Source of the DNA: an uncultured Limosilactobacillus sp. | GTDB taxonomy: Bacteria; Bacillota; Bacilli; Lactobacillales; Lactobacillaceae | DNA length: 64,000 nt | Assembly: GCF_934202705.1 (NCBI RefSeq) | Contig: NZ_CAKPYE010000007.1 | Coordinates: forward strand, 1 to 64,000 | Reading direction: 5' to 3' | Shown here: positions 32,895 to 42,240 of the stretch, piece by piece | How positions within the stretch are numbered: position 1 is the first letter of the stretch | How the letters are laid out: each line of letters opens with the position of its first letter | Made by a program: the position numbers and the translations under genes | The notes under the pieces: generated by a model | Told to the model about the DNA's origin: nothing | Database searches by the model: none | Seen by the model: the letters and a program-made list of their open reading frames with translations, nothing else

Positions 32895-33653
32895 TTATTC
32901 ACCACCATAGTCAACATTAACTAGATAAAGTCCACTAGCCGGGGCAGTCATCCGTGCTTCTTGACGATCACGTGCAGCTAAAACTCGTGGAACATCATTG
33001 GCTGGCCGTTGACCACATCCAATTTCCAATAATAATGCCACCATAATACGAACTTGATTATATAAAAAACCATTGCCTACAAATTCAAACACCACTTCAT
33101 GATCATGATCTTCATAATAAACTTTTGCTTCATAAATCGTCCGCACATTACTCTTCGCTTGAGATCCAGAAGCCACAAAACTTGTAAAATCATGAGTACC
33201 CACCAAGGCTTGTGCTGCTAGATCCATTTTTGCAACATCAACAGGATATTTAAAATGCGCCGTATAGTTCCGCTTAAAGGGATTCACAAACTCGCCTTGC
33301 GTAACTCGATAGCGGTACCTTTTTCGGTGAGCATTATAGCGAGCATGGAACTCCTGCGAAACAATCTCTGCTTTTTTCACAATAATGTCCAGTGGTAACT
33401 GACTGTTTAAAGCGCGCACCATTGATTTTTCAGGAATATGATAAGGAAAGTCAAAGTGTGCCACTTGATTCAATGCATGGACGCCTGCATCCGTTCTTCC
33501 TGACCCAATAATCGCAATCGCTGGGTCTGGATTTTTGGCCATCCGATTAACAATCGTTTTGAGAGTTTGCTCAATCGTCCGCTTATGGGGTTGAATTTGA
33601 AACCCGGAAAAATTAGTACCATCATATGCAAAAGTAATTTTATAACGAATCAA
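32895..33653 (-). CDS. truA: tRNA pseudouridine(38-40) synthase
   Basis: Isomerises uridines 38-40 in the anticodon arm of several tRNAs. The catalytic Asp lies in GSGRTDAGVHALNQ; YKITFAYDGTNFSGFQ is the usual N-terminus and FVGNGFLYNQVRIMV the C-terminal landmark. A TTG at 33653 is taken as start because TTGGAGAA ends 6 bases upstream; the open frame itself extends four more codons. The gene follows ecfT closely and belongs to the ecfA1-ecfA2-ecfT-truA unit, as in most lactobacilli. Confidence 0.95.
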   Translation of the reverse strand: MIRYKITFAYDGTNFSGFQIQPHKRTIEQTLKTIVNRMAKNPDPAIAIIGSGRTDAGVHALNQVAHFDFPYHIPEKSMVRALNSQLPLDIIVKKAEIVSQEFHARYNAHRKRYRYRVTQGEFVNPFKRNYTAHFKYPVDVAKMDLAAQALVGTHDFTSFVASGSQAKSNVRTIYEAKVYYEDHDHEVVFEFVGNGFLYNQVRIMVALLLEIGCGQRPANDVPRVLAARDRQEARMTAPASGLYLVNVDYGGE

Positions 33654-33665
33654 AACGTTCTCCAA

Positions 33666-34466
33666 TCAGAATAATCTTAATCCAAATAGAATCAATGTAA
33701 TAGCAATTAGCAAGATTATCGCCAGTGTATCCTGCCGGTGCCAAACTAGCAAACGATACTTGGTCCGTTGACCATTTGGACTATACCCTCGTGCTTCCAT
33801 GGCAACTGCCAATTCTTCGGCACGTTTAAAAGCAGAGACAAATAATGGAATCATCACGGGTACTAATTTCTTCGCTCGCTGATAAAAATTCCCCGTGTTA
33901 AAGTCCATTCCACGTGCCCGTTGTGCATTCATAATTGTGGATACCTCATCCATAATCGTGGGAATGAACCGTAAGGCAATCGAAAGCATCATCGCAATCT
34001 GGTTAACCGGAACTTTTAAATAGTTCAATGGCTTCATCAAGCTTTCAATCGCATCAGCTAATTGTAAGGTTGTAGTAGTGACTGTTAAAACTGTAGAAAT
34101 GGTAATAATATACGCAAACCGAACAATTAAATACAGTGATTGGACGATTCCAGACGAAGTAACACTCATAAAGTGCCATTGCCAGTAGATCTGTCCACCT
34201 GAAGAGAATAATAATTGAACTGCAGCGGTGATAATAATAATCCACATTAATGGCCGAATTCCCGCCCAATACATCTTTAATGAAACTCGGCTTAACTTAA
34301 TTAAAACTAGTAAAATGGCGCCAAGCCAAACATTGGTCCAGACATTATTTGCAAAAAACACTAAGATTACATACCAAAAGCAAGCAACAAATTTAAGGCG
34401 CGGATCTAGACGATGAATGATTGATGATGTTGGCACATATCGTCCAAAAATTACTTTACTGCCCAT
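33666..34466 (-). CDS. ecfT: ECF transporter transmembrane subunit EcfT
   Basis: The energy-coupling membrane subunit shared by many vitamin-specific S components. It has five to six hydrophobic segments, the LDPRLKF opening typical of EcfT, and the two Ala-Arg-Gly coupling motifs (MNAQRARGMDF and VAMEARGYSPNG) that contact the ATPases. Length about 266. The start overlaps the end of ecfA2, so the three ecf genes are translationally coupled. Confidence 0.95.
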   Translation of the reverse strand: MGSKVIFGRYVPTSSIIHRLDPRLKFVACFWYVILVFFANNVWTNVWLGAILLVLIKLSRVSLKMYWAGIRPLMWIIIITAAVQLLFSSGGQIYWQWHFMSVTSSGIVQSLYLIVRFAYIITISTVLTVTTTTLQLADAIESLMKPLNYLKVPVNQIAMMLSIALRFIPTIMDEVSTIMNAQRARGMDFNTGNFYQRAKKLVPVMIPLFVSAFKRAEELAVAMEARGYSPNGQRTKYRLLVWHRQDTLAIILLIAITLILFGLRLF

Positions 34467-35334
34467 CACTAATCATCCTCTTCTTTTGGCTCTTAATAAT
34501 TTCTTCAGCAATACTATCAATTGTCAACGGCGTGCCATTAATTAAGCCTTGCTCACGTAATTGTCGGGCAAAAGCAACCGTTTGTGGTTCCGCCAAGCCA
34601 ATTGAACTGACAAGGTCATGATTAGTAAACAGTTGATTAGGAGTCCCTTGAAAGACTACTTCTCCCTTTTGCAAAGCAATCACTTGGTTTGCATATTCCA
34701 CAACCTGCTCCATTTGATGAGTAATTAAAATAATCGTAATCCCTTGTTTGTACAGTTGTTGTACAATTTGCATCAACTCGCGCTGGCCACTGGGATCTAG
34801 TCCCGCCGTTGGCTCATCTAAAATTAGAATGGATGGTTTCATAGCCAAGACACCAGCAATCGCCACTCGACGCATTTGTCCCCCAGATAATTGAAATGGC
34901 GAATGATCAAATAATTGTTCAGGAAATTTTAGCAACCTAAGTGCCTCTTGCGCCTGTTCGCGAGCTTGACCCTCTGATAATCCCTTATTAAGCGGCCCAA
35001 ACATTACATCTTGAATGACTGTATCAGCAAATAATTGCGTCTCTGGGAACTGAAAGACAAAGCCAATATGGTGCCGTAATTTGGTATATTCATCTTTGGA
35101 TGAATGATGGTTGACTGTTTGGTTTTGGACAGTAATTTGACCTGAAGTGGGTGTCAATAAACCATCGACCAATTGCATTAACGTCGATTTACCACTACCA
35201 GTTGGACCGATGATTGCCGTAATCTGATGTTCCATAATCTGAACAGTAACATCTTTCAAAGCATGATGAGCGAATGATGTCCCATTCTCATAAATATAAT
35301 TTAGTTTTCGGATGTTAACTGCTGGTTTAACCAT
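34456..35334 (-). CDS. ecfA2: ECF transporter ATPase EcfA2
   Basis: One of the two ABC ATPases of the ECF vitamin transporter module. Walker A is GPTGSGKST, the signature LSGGQMRRVAIAG, Walker B ILILDEPTAGLDP and the switch His lies in LITHQMEQV. Length 292. It overlaps ecfA1 by 34 bases and ecfT by 11, showing tight coupling. The FQFPETQLF Q-loop segment is typical of EcfA2. Confidence 0.96.
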   Translation of the reverse strand: MVKPAVNIRKLNYIYENGTSFAHHALKDVTVQIMEHQITAIIGPTGSGKSTLMQLVDGLLTPTSGQITVQNQTVNHHSSKDEYTKLRHHIGFVFQFPETQLFADTVIQDVMFGPLNKGLSEGQAREQAQEALRLLKFPEQLFDHSPFQLSGGQMRRVAIAGVLAMKPSILILDEPTAGLDPSGQRELMQIVQQLYKQGITIILITHQMEQVVEYANQVIALQKGEVVFQGTPNQLFTNHDLVSSIGLAEPQTVAFARQLREQGLINGTPLTIDSIAEEIIKSQKKRMISDGQ

Positions 35335-36137
35335 TTATTCATTTGCTCCTCAGTCAGATACTGCGATGGAACTTGCATTCCTTTTGATGCTAATCTTCTC
35401 TTTAATTCTTCAGTAAACGGTAACTTGAGTTGGTACTGGTTAAGAAGGTTGGTATCGCATAAAATCTTATGGGCCTGATCAACAGCTACAATCCTCCCCT
35501 GATCCATAATCACAATATTATCAGCATAGGTTGCTTCAACGGGATCATGAGAAATAGCGATAATTGTAAAGCCCTTTTCAACTTTTAATTTCTTTAAAAG
35601 TCGCAAAATTGTCTGCCGCGCCACTGGGTCCAACATGCTTGTTGCCTCATCAAAAATCAAAATTTTAGGACGAAGACTTAGAATTCCTGCAATTGCCACC
35701 CGCTGCTTTTGCCCACCAGAAAGCATACTTGGTTCCTTTGTAGCATAGTCTTGCATGACGACATCATTTAATGCTTGTTTTATTCGAAAATCCATCTCTG
35801 ACCTTGGCACCCGATGATTCTCCAAGCCAAAAGCCACGTCATCTTCCACCGTAGTACCAACAAATTGATTTTCTGGATTTTGAAAAACAAAGCCAACATT
35901 TTGATGAATTTCAGGTAAATTATCTTCACTAACGGCAACCCCATCAACAAAAATCGATCCACTATCTACCGGCATCAAACCATCAATTAACCGTGCTAGT
36001 GTACTTTTGCCACTTCCATTATGACCGATAATCGTAGTCCACTGGTTAGCAGGAAAAGTGGCAGAAACATGCTGCAACGTTGGTTTTTGATTACCTGGAT
36101 ATGTATAAGAAACATCATGAATCTCAATAATCGCCAT
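35301..36137 (-). CDS. ecfA1: ECF transporter ATPase EcfA1
   Basis: The partner ATPase of EcfA2. Walker A is GHNGSGKST, the Q-loop VFQNPENQFVG, the signature LSGGQKQRVAIAG and Walker B ILIFDEATSMLDP; the switch His is in AISHDPVEA. Length 278. It is first in the ecfA1-ecfA2-ecfT-truA unit and lies downstream of the ribosomal cluster, separated from rplQ by a terminator and an extended -10 promoter. Confidence 0.96.
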   Translation of the reverse strand: MAIIEIHDVSYTYPGNQKPTLQHVSATFPANQWTTIIGHNGSGKSTLARLIDGLMPVDSGSIFVDGVAVSEDNLPEIHQNVGFVFQNPENQFVGTTVEDDVAFGLENHRVPRSEMDFRIKQALNDVVMQDYATKEPSMLSGGQKQRVAIAGILSLRPKILIFDEATSMLDPVARQTILRLLKKLKVEKGFTIIAISHDPVEATYADNIVIMDQGRIVAVDQAHKILCDTNLLNQYQLKLPFTEELKRRLASKGMQVPSQYLTEEQMNKWLNQQLTSEN

Positions 36138-36169
36138 GCTTTTTTCCTCCCCGTTAGTTTTCTGATATT

Positions 36170-36178
36170 ATTCTACCA
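36170..36178 (-). promoter_or_regulatory. Extended -10 promoter of ecfA1
   Basis: TGGTAGAAT is an extended -10 element about 35 bases before the ecfA1 start and after the rplQ terminator. The -35 region is weak. Confidence 0.5.
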
Positions 36179-36204
36179 AAAAGATTGTCTTATATGTATA
36201 TGTA

Positions 36205-36239
36205 TAAAAAAAATCACTTACAATTGCCGCGCGTGATTT
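36205..36239 (-). terminator. Terminator of the large ribosomal protein cluster
   Basis: AAATCAC (36211-36217) pairs with GTGATTT (36233-36239), with the loop GC-rich and eight T following on the minus strand. It ends the rpsJ-rplQ cluster about 100 bases after rplQ. Confidence 0.75.
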
Positions 36240-36338
36240 CCCACATTCAAGCTAGACTAAGGAATTGTATCCCATCATCATGACGCTTTATACCATCAAT
36301 TGTAGTGATTCTTTATTACGATTAATTAATCAACTAAA

Positions 36339-36719
36339 CTAGACCAGTTCCAAAATAACCATCTTGGCCCCATCACCACGACGTGGCATGGTCTTCAAAA
36401 TCCGTGTGTAACCACCATTACGGTCAGCATACTTTGGTCCAAGTTCTTCAAACAGGTTTTGAAGAGCTGATTGTACCTTAATGTCATCGCCATCTTCCTT
36501 CACATCAGCAACAACATTTCGAACAAATGAAGCAGCCTTACGACGTGATGAAAGATCACCACGCTTAGCAAGAGTGATCATTTGATCCATGGTCTTGCGA
36601 ACTTCCTTTGCCTTTGGTTCAGTAGTTTTAATTGAACCATTAACAATTAAATCAGTTGTTAAGTCACGTAATAAAGCTTTACGTTGTGAACTAGTACGTC
36701 CTAACTTACGGTAACTCAT
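36339..36719 (-). CDS. rplQ: 50S ribosomal protein L17
   Basis: A large-subunit protein near the tunnel exit. The opening MSYRKLGRTSSQRKALLRDL, the ASFVRN segment and the C-terminal GDGAKMVILELV are characteristic. Length 126. It is the last gene of the main ribosomal cluster, behind rpoA. Confidence 0.98.
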   Translation of the reverse strand: MSYRKLGRTSSQRKALLRDLTTDLIVNGSIKTTEPKAKEVRKTMDQMITLAKRGDLSSRRKAASFVRNVVADVKEDGDDIKVQSALQNLFEELGPKYADRNGGYTRILKTMPRRGDGAKMVILELV

Positions 36720-36748
36720 GAAGTGCTCCCTCCTTTTACTTTTATAAG

Positions 36749-37690
36749 TTAATCTTCTTGACGAAAGCCAACACCAAGTTCATTTAACTTGATCTTAATT
36801 TCATCTAACGACTTTTGACCAAGATTTCGAACCTTCATCATATCAGCCTCAGTTCTTTCAGTTAAATCTTTAACAGTCTGAATATCAGCCCGCTTAAGAC
36901 AGTTATATGAACGAACTGATAAATCAAGTTCTTCAATTGTCTTGTCAAGTACCTTTTCCTGGTGTGATTCTTCCCGTTCAACCATCACTTGGGCGCTCTG
37001 AGCTTCTTCAGTTAAGTTAACAAACATTGTTAAGTGTGACGTAAGAATCTTAGCAGCCAGACTTACAGCCTCTGTCGGTGTTAATGAACCATTGGTCCAA
37101 ACGTCAAGAGTTAGTTTGTCGTAATCATTATTTTGACCAACCCGAGTATTTTCAACGGTGTAATTTACACGTTCGATTGGGGTATAGATGGAATCAATTG
37201 GCAAAACTCCAATTGCTAAATCCATTCTTGCTTTATTATCATCAGCAGAGGAGTATCCACGACCCTTATCAGCAGTCATTTGGATGTGCAATTCAGCGCC
37301 ATCAGCAACTGTAGCAATGTGAAGATCAGGATTTAAAACAGTAACATCGCCATCACCTTGGATGTCCCCAGCTGTTACTTCTGCAGGACCTTTAACATCT
37401 AATTCAAGATTCTTCTGATCTTCAGAATCAATCCGTAAAGATACTTTCTTCAAATTTAAAATAATTTGAGTAACATCTTCAGTAACTCCATCAACAGTGC
37501 TAAATTCATGCAAAACACCATCAATACTAATGCTGGTAATAGCAGCACCTGGTAATGAAGCAAGCATAACACGACGAAGAGAGTTCCCAAGGGTCGTCCC
37601 GTAACCACGTTCTAGTGGTTCAACAACAAACTTACCGTAATTATCGGTTTCTTCAACTTTGTGAATGTTTGGCTTTTCAAATTCGATCAT
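36749..37690 (-). CDS. rpoA: RNA polymerase alpha subunit
   Basis: Forms the dimer on which RNA polymerase assembles, and contacts upstream promoter elements and activators. The N-terminal domain (residues 1-230) has FVVEPLERGYGTTLGNSLRR; the C-terminal domain has ELDLSVRSYNCLKRADI and MKVRNLGQKSLDEIK. Length 313, normal. Placed between rpsK and rplQ, as in nearly all Firmicutes. Confidence 0.98.
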   Translation of the reverse strand: MIEFEKPNIHKVEETDNYGKFVVEPLERGYGTTLGNSLRRVMLASLPGAAITSISIDGVLHEFSTVDGVTEDVTQIILNLKKVSLRIDSEDQKNLELDVKGPAEVTAGDIQGDGDVTVLNPDLHIATVADGAELHIQMTADKGRGYSSADDNKARMDLAIGVLPIDSIYTPIERVNYTVENTRVGQNNDYDKLTLDVWTNGSLTPTEAVSLAAKILTSHLTMFVNLTEEAQSAQVMVEREESHQEKVLDKTIEELDLSVRSYNCLKRADIQTVKDLTERTEADMMKVRNLGQKSLDEIKIKLNELGVGFRQED

Positions 37691-37770
37691 TCTACTCTAG
37701 TACCCCTTTCAAAACGTGGATCGTATTTTCCAGAAAGGCATCTGGCTTAAACATCGCCGTAGATGCACTA

Positions 37771-38157
37771 CTAAACACGACGACGCTTTGGAGGACGAGA
37801 ACCGTTATGTGGTACAGGAGTTACATCACGAATTGCAGTAACTTCTAGACCAGTTGCTTGAAGTGCACGAATAGCAGATTCACGACCAGAACCTGGACCC
37901 TTAACAGCAACTTCAACAGTCTTCATACCATGTTCCATTGCTTGCTTTGCAGCGGCTTCAGAAGCCATTTGTGCAGCAAACGGTGTAGACTTACGACTAC
38001 CCTTAAAGCCTAAAACACCAGCTGATGACCAAGCAACAGCGTTTCCTTGAACATCAGTAATCATAATTAAAGTGTTATTGAAAGTTGAGTGAATATGAGC
38101 TACTCCAGTTTCAACATTCTTTTTTGCACGACGCTTCCGCGTTTTCTTAACTGCCAT
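37771..38157 (-). CDS. rpsK: 30S ribosomal protein S11
   Basis: A platform protein of the small subunit near the E site. It starts MAVKKTRKRRAKKNVETG, contains AHIHSTFNNTLIMITD and ends in NGSRPPKRRRV. Length 128. It follows rpsM by 25 bases in the cluster. Confidence 0.98.
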   Translation of the reverse strand: MAVKKTRKRRAKKNVETGVAHIHSTFNNTLIMITDVQGNAVAWSSAGVLGFKGSRKSTPFAAQMASEAAAKQAMEHGMKTVEVAVKGPGSGRESAIRALQATGLEVTAIRDVTPVPHNGSRPPKRRRV

Positions 38158-38182
38158 AAACTAACTAACCTCCTTTACTTAT

Positions 38183-38548
38183 TTATTTCTTCTTGTTAGC
38201 AATTGCAACGGCCTTACCCTTACGAGTACGGGCGTTATTCTTCGTGTGTTGACCACGGACTGGTAATCCACGACGATGACGCATTCCACGGTAAGAACCG
38301 ATTTCTTGAAGACGCTTGATATTTAATGAAACTTCACGACGAAGATCACCTTCAACCTTAACGTTTTCAACTTGCGCACGAATCTTTTCTTCTTGATCCG
38401 GCGTTAGATCACGTACACGAACGTCTTCAGAAACTCCAGCATCAGCCAAAATTTTCTGCGCAGTTGAGTTACCAATACCATAAATGTATGTTAAGCCGAT
38501 TACAATTCGCTTGTCACGAGGTAAATCGACACCAGCAATACGAGCCAT
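38183..38548 (-). CDS. rpsM: 30S ribosomal protein S13
   Basis: A head protein of the small subunit that bridges to the large subunit. The start MARIAGVDLPRDKRIVIGLT and the C-terminal GLPVRGQHTKNNARTRKGK are typical. Length 121. It lies between rpmJ and rpsK. Confidence 0.98.
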   Translation of the reverse strand: MARIAGVDLPRDKRIVIGLTYIYGIGNSTAQKILADAGVSEDVRVRDLTPDQEEKIRAQVENVKVEGDLRREVSLNIKRLQEIGSYRGMRHRRGLPVRGQHTKNNARTRKGKAVAIANKKK

Positions 38549-38572
38549 TTTTACACCTCCTATTCTTAAAAA

Positions 38573-38689
38573 TTACTTACCTTGGCGTTGCTTGTGCTTA
38601 GGGTTAGAGCAAATAACCATAACCCGACCACGACGCTTGACGATCTTGCAATTATCGCACATCTTTTTTACAGATGGTCGTACTTTCAT
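38573..38689 (-). CDS. rpmJ: 50S ribosomal protein L36
   Basis: A 38-residue protein, MKVRPSVKKMCDNCKIVKRR at the start and HKQRQGK at the end. The zinc ligands Cys11, Cys14, Cys27 and His32 are all present, so this is the zinc-binding form. An AGGAGG ribosome site precedes the ATG. It lies between infA and rpsM as usual. Confidence 0.97.
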   Translation of the reverse strand: MKVRPSVKKMCDNCKIVKRRGRVMVICSNPKHKQRQGK

Positions 38690-38721
38690 TGTAAAAATCC
38701 TCCTCTAGTATAGACTAAGAC

Positions 38722-38940
38722 CTATTTAAACCGGAAAGTAATCCGACCCTTAGTCAGATCATATGGCGACATTTCAACTTTAACACGATCCCCTGGTAAG
38801 ATCTTAATATAGTGCATACGAATCTTACCAGAAACATGTGCTAAAATTTCAACCCCATTTTCCAGTTGAACTTTAAACATTGCATTAGGTAAAGTTTCTG
38901 TAACCTTACCCTCAACTTCGATTACATCAGCTTTTGCCAC
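38722..38940 (-). CDS. infA: Translation initiation factor IF-1
   Basis: Binds the A site of the small subunit during initiation. The start is a GTG at 38940 (MAKADVIEVEGKVTETLPNA) with AAGGAGGA 9 bases upstream; the open frame is 21 codons longer but without family match. A single OB fold with HVSGKIRMHYIKILPGDRV. Length 72. Confidence 0.98.
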   Translation of the reverse strand: MAKADVIEVEGKVTETLPNAMFKVQLENGVEILAHVSGKIRMHYIKILPGDRVKVEMSPYDLTKGRITFRFK

Positions 38941-39075
38941 TGAATGGTTCCTCCTTGCCGGACTTGAAATTACGTAAAAAGGTGGGTGCAAAAAGCTACC
39001 CACTACGAGCTAGATAAACCTTGCATAGTTTAACATAGACCGCCATTTTGCGCAAGAGTATTAATATCACCGATT

Positions 39076-39732
39076 TTAAAGGTTATCTAATACTTGCTTA
39101 ACATCTTGATAAACCTTATCAATATCTTGTTCACCATTGATTTGGTGCAAAACACCCTGTTTTTCATAAAAATCTACTAGCGGTGTATTTAACTTAATGT
39201 TAACATCCAAGCGATTTTTTACAGTAGCCGGTTTATCATCATCACGTTGGAAGAATTCATGATGTCCACAAACGTCACAAGTTCCTTCAACTTTTGGTTG
39301 ATTATAAAGCTTATGATATGTTGCACCACAATTCTTACAAATAAACCGACCAGATAAGCGATCAACCAAAACATCTGGCTCAACGTGAATATTTATGACA
39401 GCATCCAATTTCCGTCCATCACTCTCAAGCATTTCATTCAAAGCTTTCGCCTGAACTAAATTTCTTGGAAAACCATCTAACATAAAGCCGCTTTTCGTAT
39501 CATCTTCAGATAAACGTTCCTTGACAATGCCATTTGTAACTTCATCAGGTACTAATTCACCTTTATCGATATACTTCTTAGCTTCCTTTCCCATTGGCGT
39601 ACCATTTTTCATAGCCGCCCGGAAAATATCCCCAGTAGAAATATGAGGAATATCGAAGTCTTCAACAATTCTTTGTGCTTGAGTGCCTTTACCGGCACCT
39701 GGTAAACCCATCAAAACTAGGTTCATACTCAT
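39076..39732 (-). CDS. adk: Adenylate kinase
   Basis: Balances ATP, ADP and AMP. The P-loop is GLPGAGKGTQ (residues 9-18). The lid domain carries the zinc-binding set ICKNCGATYH and CDVCGHHEF, as in Gram-positive enzymes, with the last ligand a His or Glu. FMLDGFPRNLVQA is the family motif. Length 218. It follows secY by 16 bases. Confidence 0.98.
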   Translation of the reverse strand: MSMNLVLMGLPGAGKGTQAQRIVEDFDIPHISTGDIFRAAMKNGTPMGKEAKKYIDKGELVPDEVTNGIVKERLSEDDTKSGFMLDGFPRNLVQAKALNEMLESDGRKLDAVINIHVEPDVLVDRLSGRFICKNCGATYHKLYNQPKVEGTCDVCGHHEFFQRDDDKPATVKNRLDVNIKLNTPLVDFYEKQGVLHQINGEQDIDKVYQDVKQVLDNL

Positions 39733-39748
39733 AACAGTGTCCTCCTAA

Positions 39749-41047
39749 TTACTCATGGATAAATCCAATATACTCACGCTTCATCGTTAAACCATTCAAT
39801 TGACGGTTAACATCTAAAGCGATTTGAACAACAATTAATAAACTAGTACCACCTAAACCAATTGATTGGCTCAAGTTCCAAACATTGCTAGCAATCAATG
39901 GAATTAATGAAATAATTCCAAGGAAAAGTGAACCAACTGTTGACAAACGCATTAGTAAATGTGAAACAAAAGTTTGAGTCCCTTTTCCAGGCCAAACACC
40001 TGATATATAACTACCTTGCTTTTGTAAGTTCTCAGCTAACTTTTCAGGATTAACTTGAACAAACGCATAAAAGAACGTAAAGATAATAATCAGTAATGTA
40101 TAAAGGGTAATCCCAGGGCCGGATTGCATATTAAAAATGCTTGTCATGATCTGGTACCAAGAATCACCACCATGTGTTCGTTGAAAAGCCATTAAGATAG
40201 TTTGCGGCGTTGAAATGAATGATCCAGCAAAAATAACCGGAATAACACCGGAAACATTAATCTTTAGTGGCAAATAACTACTCTTTGGTGAAGTAGTTGT
40301 CCTTCTTGTATATTGAATTGGTAACCGTCTTTCTGCTTGTTGAACCCATGTCACAAAGGCAACAATGATTAACAAACAAAGTGCAACTACTGCTATAAAA
40401 CCAATTCCAGCCCAAAGTGCTGATCCGGATTCACCAACAATTTGGTCATCCCACAACTGTTGCAGTCCCTTAGGAAACTGTGCAACAATTCCGGCAAAAA
40501 TTAACATTGAAACTCCATTACCTAATCCACGCTCAGTGATCATATCACCTAACCAGGTGGCAAACATTGTTCCTGCAGTTAATATTAAACCAATTGTCAA
40601 ATATGTTTTCACACCCGGATTGTTCACCAATTTAATAGTGCTCAATGCATTAAATCCGGCCGTAATTCCGATTGATTGGATGAAACCTAGTAGAATAGTC
40701 AACCATCTTGTCGCTTGATTCAGCTTTCGTCGACCAACTTCTCCTTGTTTACTCCATTCAACAAATTTTGGCACGATGTCCATCTGTAACAACTGAACAA
40801 CAATTTGTGCTGTGATGTAAGGCGACACTCCCATTGCAAACACGGAGTAGTTTTCAAGACCCCCACCACTAAACGTATTCAAAATCGAAGCCAAACCAGT
40901 TGAGGAAATTTGTGCTAATGCTGCTGCATTAACACCTGGCACAGTGATGGATGCACCTAACCGATAAACAATCAATACAAACAAAGTAAACAAAATCTTA
41001 CTGCGAATTTCTTTAACTTTGATTGCATTTTTGACGGTTGTGAACAT
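39749..41047 (-). CDS. secY: Protein translocase subunit SecY
   Basis: The channel of the Sec translocon, with ten membrane segments. Landmarks are RLGASITVPGVNAAAL in segment 1, SGGGLENYSVFAMGVSPYI in the plug region and VNPEKLAENLQKQGSYISG near the C-terminal loop. Length 432. The ATG overlaps the rplO stop (TAATG), implying coupled translation. Confidence 0.98.
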   Translation of the reverse strand: MFTTVKNAIKVKEIRSKILFTLFVLIVYRLGASITVPGVNAAALAQISSTGLASILNTFSGGGLENYSVFAMGVSPYITAQIVVQLLQMDIVPKFVEWSKQGEVGRRKLNQATRWLTILLGFIQSIGITAGFNALSTIKLVNNPGVKTYLTIGLILTAGTMFATWLGDMITERGLGNGVSMLIFAGIVAQFPKGLQQLWDDQIVGESGSALWAGIGFIAVVALCLLIIVAFVTWVQQAERRLPIQYTRRTTTSPKSSYLPLKINVSGVIPVIFAGSFISTPQTILMAFQRTHGGDSWYQIMTSIFNMQSGPGITLYTLLIIIFTFFYAFVQVNPEKLAENLQKQGSYISGVWPGKGTQTFVSHLLMRLSTVGSLFLGIISLIPLIASNVWNLSQSIGLGGTSLLIVVQIALDVNRQLNGLTMKREYIGFIHE

Positions 41048-41481
41048 TAGATCACCTCAGTCTTACCACCTGCTGCTTCAATTGCACTAACAGCTGAGGC
41101 GGAGAACTTATTAGCTTTGACAGTTAGCTTCTTTGCTAACTTACCGCTTCCAAGAATCTTAATGCCATTCTTAGCGTTCTTTACAATACCAGCTTCAACT
41201 AATACGTCTGGTGTTACTTCAGCACCATCATCAAATTTGTTAAGAGCTGCCAAGTTAACTAAAGCATAATCTTTATGGTTCATACTTGTAAAACCACGCT
41301 TTGGCTTTTGACGGTACAAAGGCATTTGGCCCCCTTCAAAACCAAGACGAGTCTTTCCATGAGCCTTTTGTCCCTTGGTACCACGGCCAGAAGTAAAACC
41401 ATGACCTGATGATAAGCCACGTCCCTTACGGAGACGCTTAAAACGGGATCCTTCAGAAGGCTTTAATTCATTTAATTTCAT
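41047..41481 (-). CDS. rplO: 50S ribosomal protein L15
   Basis: A late assembly protein of the large subunit. The N-terminal extension KLNELKPSEGSRFKRLRKGR with GRGLSSGHGFTSGRGTKGQ is typical. Length 144. It sits between rpmD and secY. Confidence 0.98.
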   Translation of the reverse strand: MKLNELKPSEGSRFKRLRKGRGLSSGHGFTSGRGTKGQKAHGKTRLGFEGGQMPLYRQKPKRGFTSMNHKDYALVNLAALNKFDDGAEVTPDVLVEAGIVKNAKNGIKILGSGKLAKKLTVKANKFSASAVSAIEAAGGKTEVI

Positions 41482-41510
41482 TAGGTTGCACCTCCTTATT
41501 TTAAAATGTA

Positions 41511-41693
41511 TTACTTAACTTCTTCAATTGAAACTAAGTGAGCAACTTTGAAAATTGCTCCACGAGTAGCTGCGTTATCTGGGAGGATAACAGAGCTATG
41601 TAACTTACCGAGCCCTAAGGCCTTAACTGTCCGACGTTGAGTTGGTTCACGGTGGGCAGCACTCCGGATTAAAGTAACTTTAACTTTAGCCAT
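41511..41693 (-). CDS. rpmD: 50S ribosomal protein L30
   Basis: A 60-residue large-subunit protein: MAKVKVTLIRSAAHREPTQR and KLHSSVILPDNAATRGAIFK. Present between rpsE and rplO, as in most Firmicutes. Confidence 0.98.
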   Translation of the reverse strand: MAKVKVTLIRSAAHREPTQRRTVKALGLGKLHSSVILPDNAATRGAIFKVAHLVSIEEVK

Positions 41694-41708
41694 TATTTTG
41701 TCCTCCTA

Positions 41709-42218
41709 TTATTCTGCGAGATGTTCAGCAGAAACACCACGAAGCTTAGCAACTTCATCGGCACTCTTCAATGACTTCAAGCCTTCAAATGTTGCACGAA
41801 CAACATTAATTGGGGTGTTGGAGCCTAAACGCTTTGAAGTAACATCCTCGACACCTGCGAGTTCCATAACATTACGTACGGCACCACCGGCAGCAACACC
41901 AGAACCTTCAACGGCTGGCTTAAGCATAATCTTACCACCACCGAATGTACCAATAACTTCATGTGGAATCGTAGTACCAACTTTTGGTACTTCAATTAAG
42001 TTCTTTTGAGCCGCGGCCGAAGCCTTGCGAATTGCTTCAGGAACTTCTTGAGCCTTACCAGTACCAAAGCCAACGTGACCATTACGGTCACCAACAACAA
42101 CTAAGGCAGCAAACCGCATCCGCCGACCACCTTTAACAACCTTAGTAATTCGGTTGATAGCAACAACTTGGTCATCAAGATCTAGCTTAGCTGGGTCAAT
42201 ATAAGTTGATTTAGCCAT
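41709..42218 (-). CDS. rpsE: 30S ribosomal protein S5
   Basis: A body protein of the small subunit at the mRNA entry channel, important for accuracy. The RNA-binding segment VVAINRITKVVKGGRRMRF and the GFGTGKAQEVPEAIRKA region are present. The KGGR loop, where spectinomycin-resistance changes occur elsewhere, looks wild type. Length 169. Confidence 0.98.
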   Translation of the reverse strand: MAKSTYIDPAKLDLDDQVVAINRITKVVKGGRRMRFAALVVVGDRNGHVGFGTGKAQEVPEAIRKASAAAQKNLIEVPKVGTTIPHEVIGTFGGGKIMLKPAVEGSGVAAGGAVRNVMELAGVEDVTSKRLGSNTPINVVRATFEGLKSLKSADEVAKLRGVSAEHLAE

Positions 42219-42240
42219 TACGGGTTATTCCTCCTTCTTA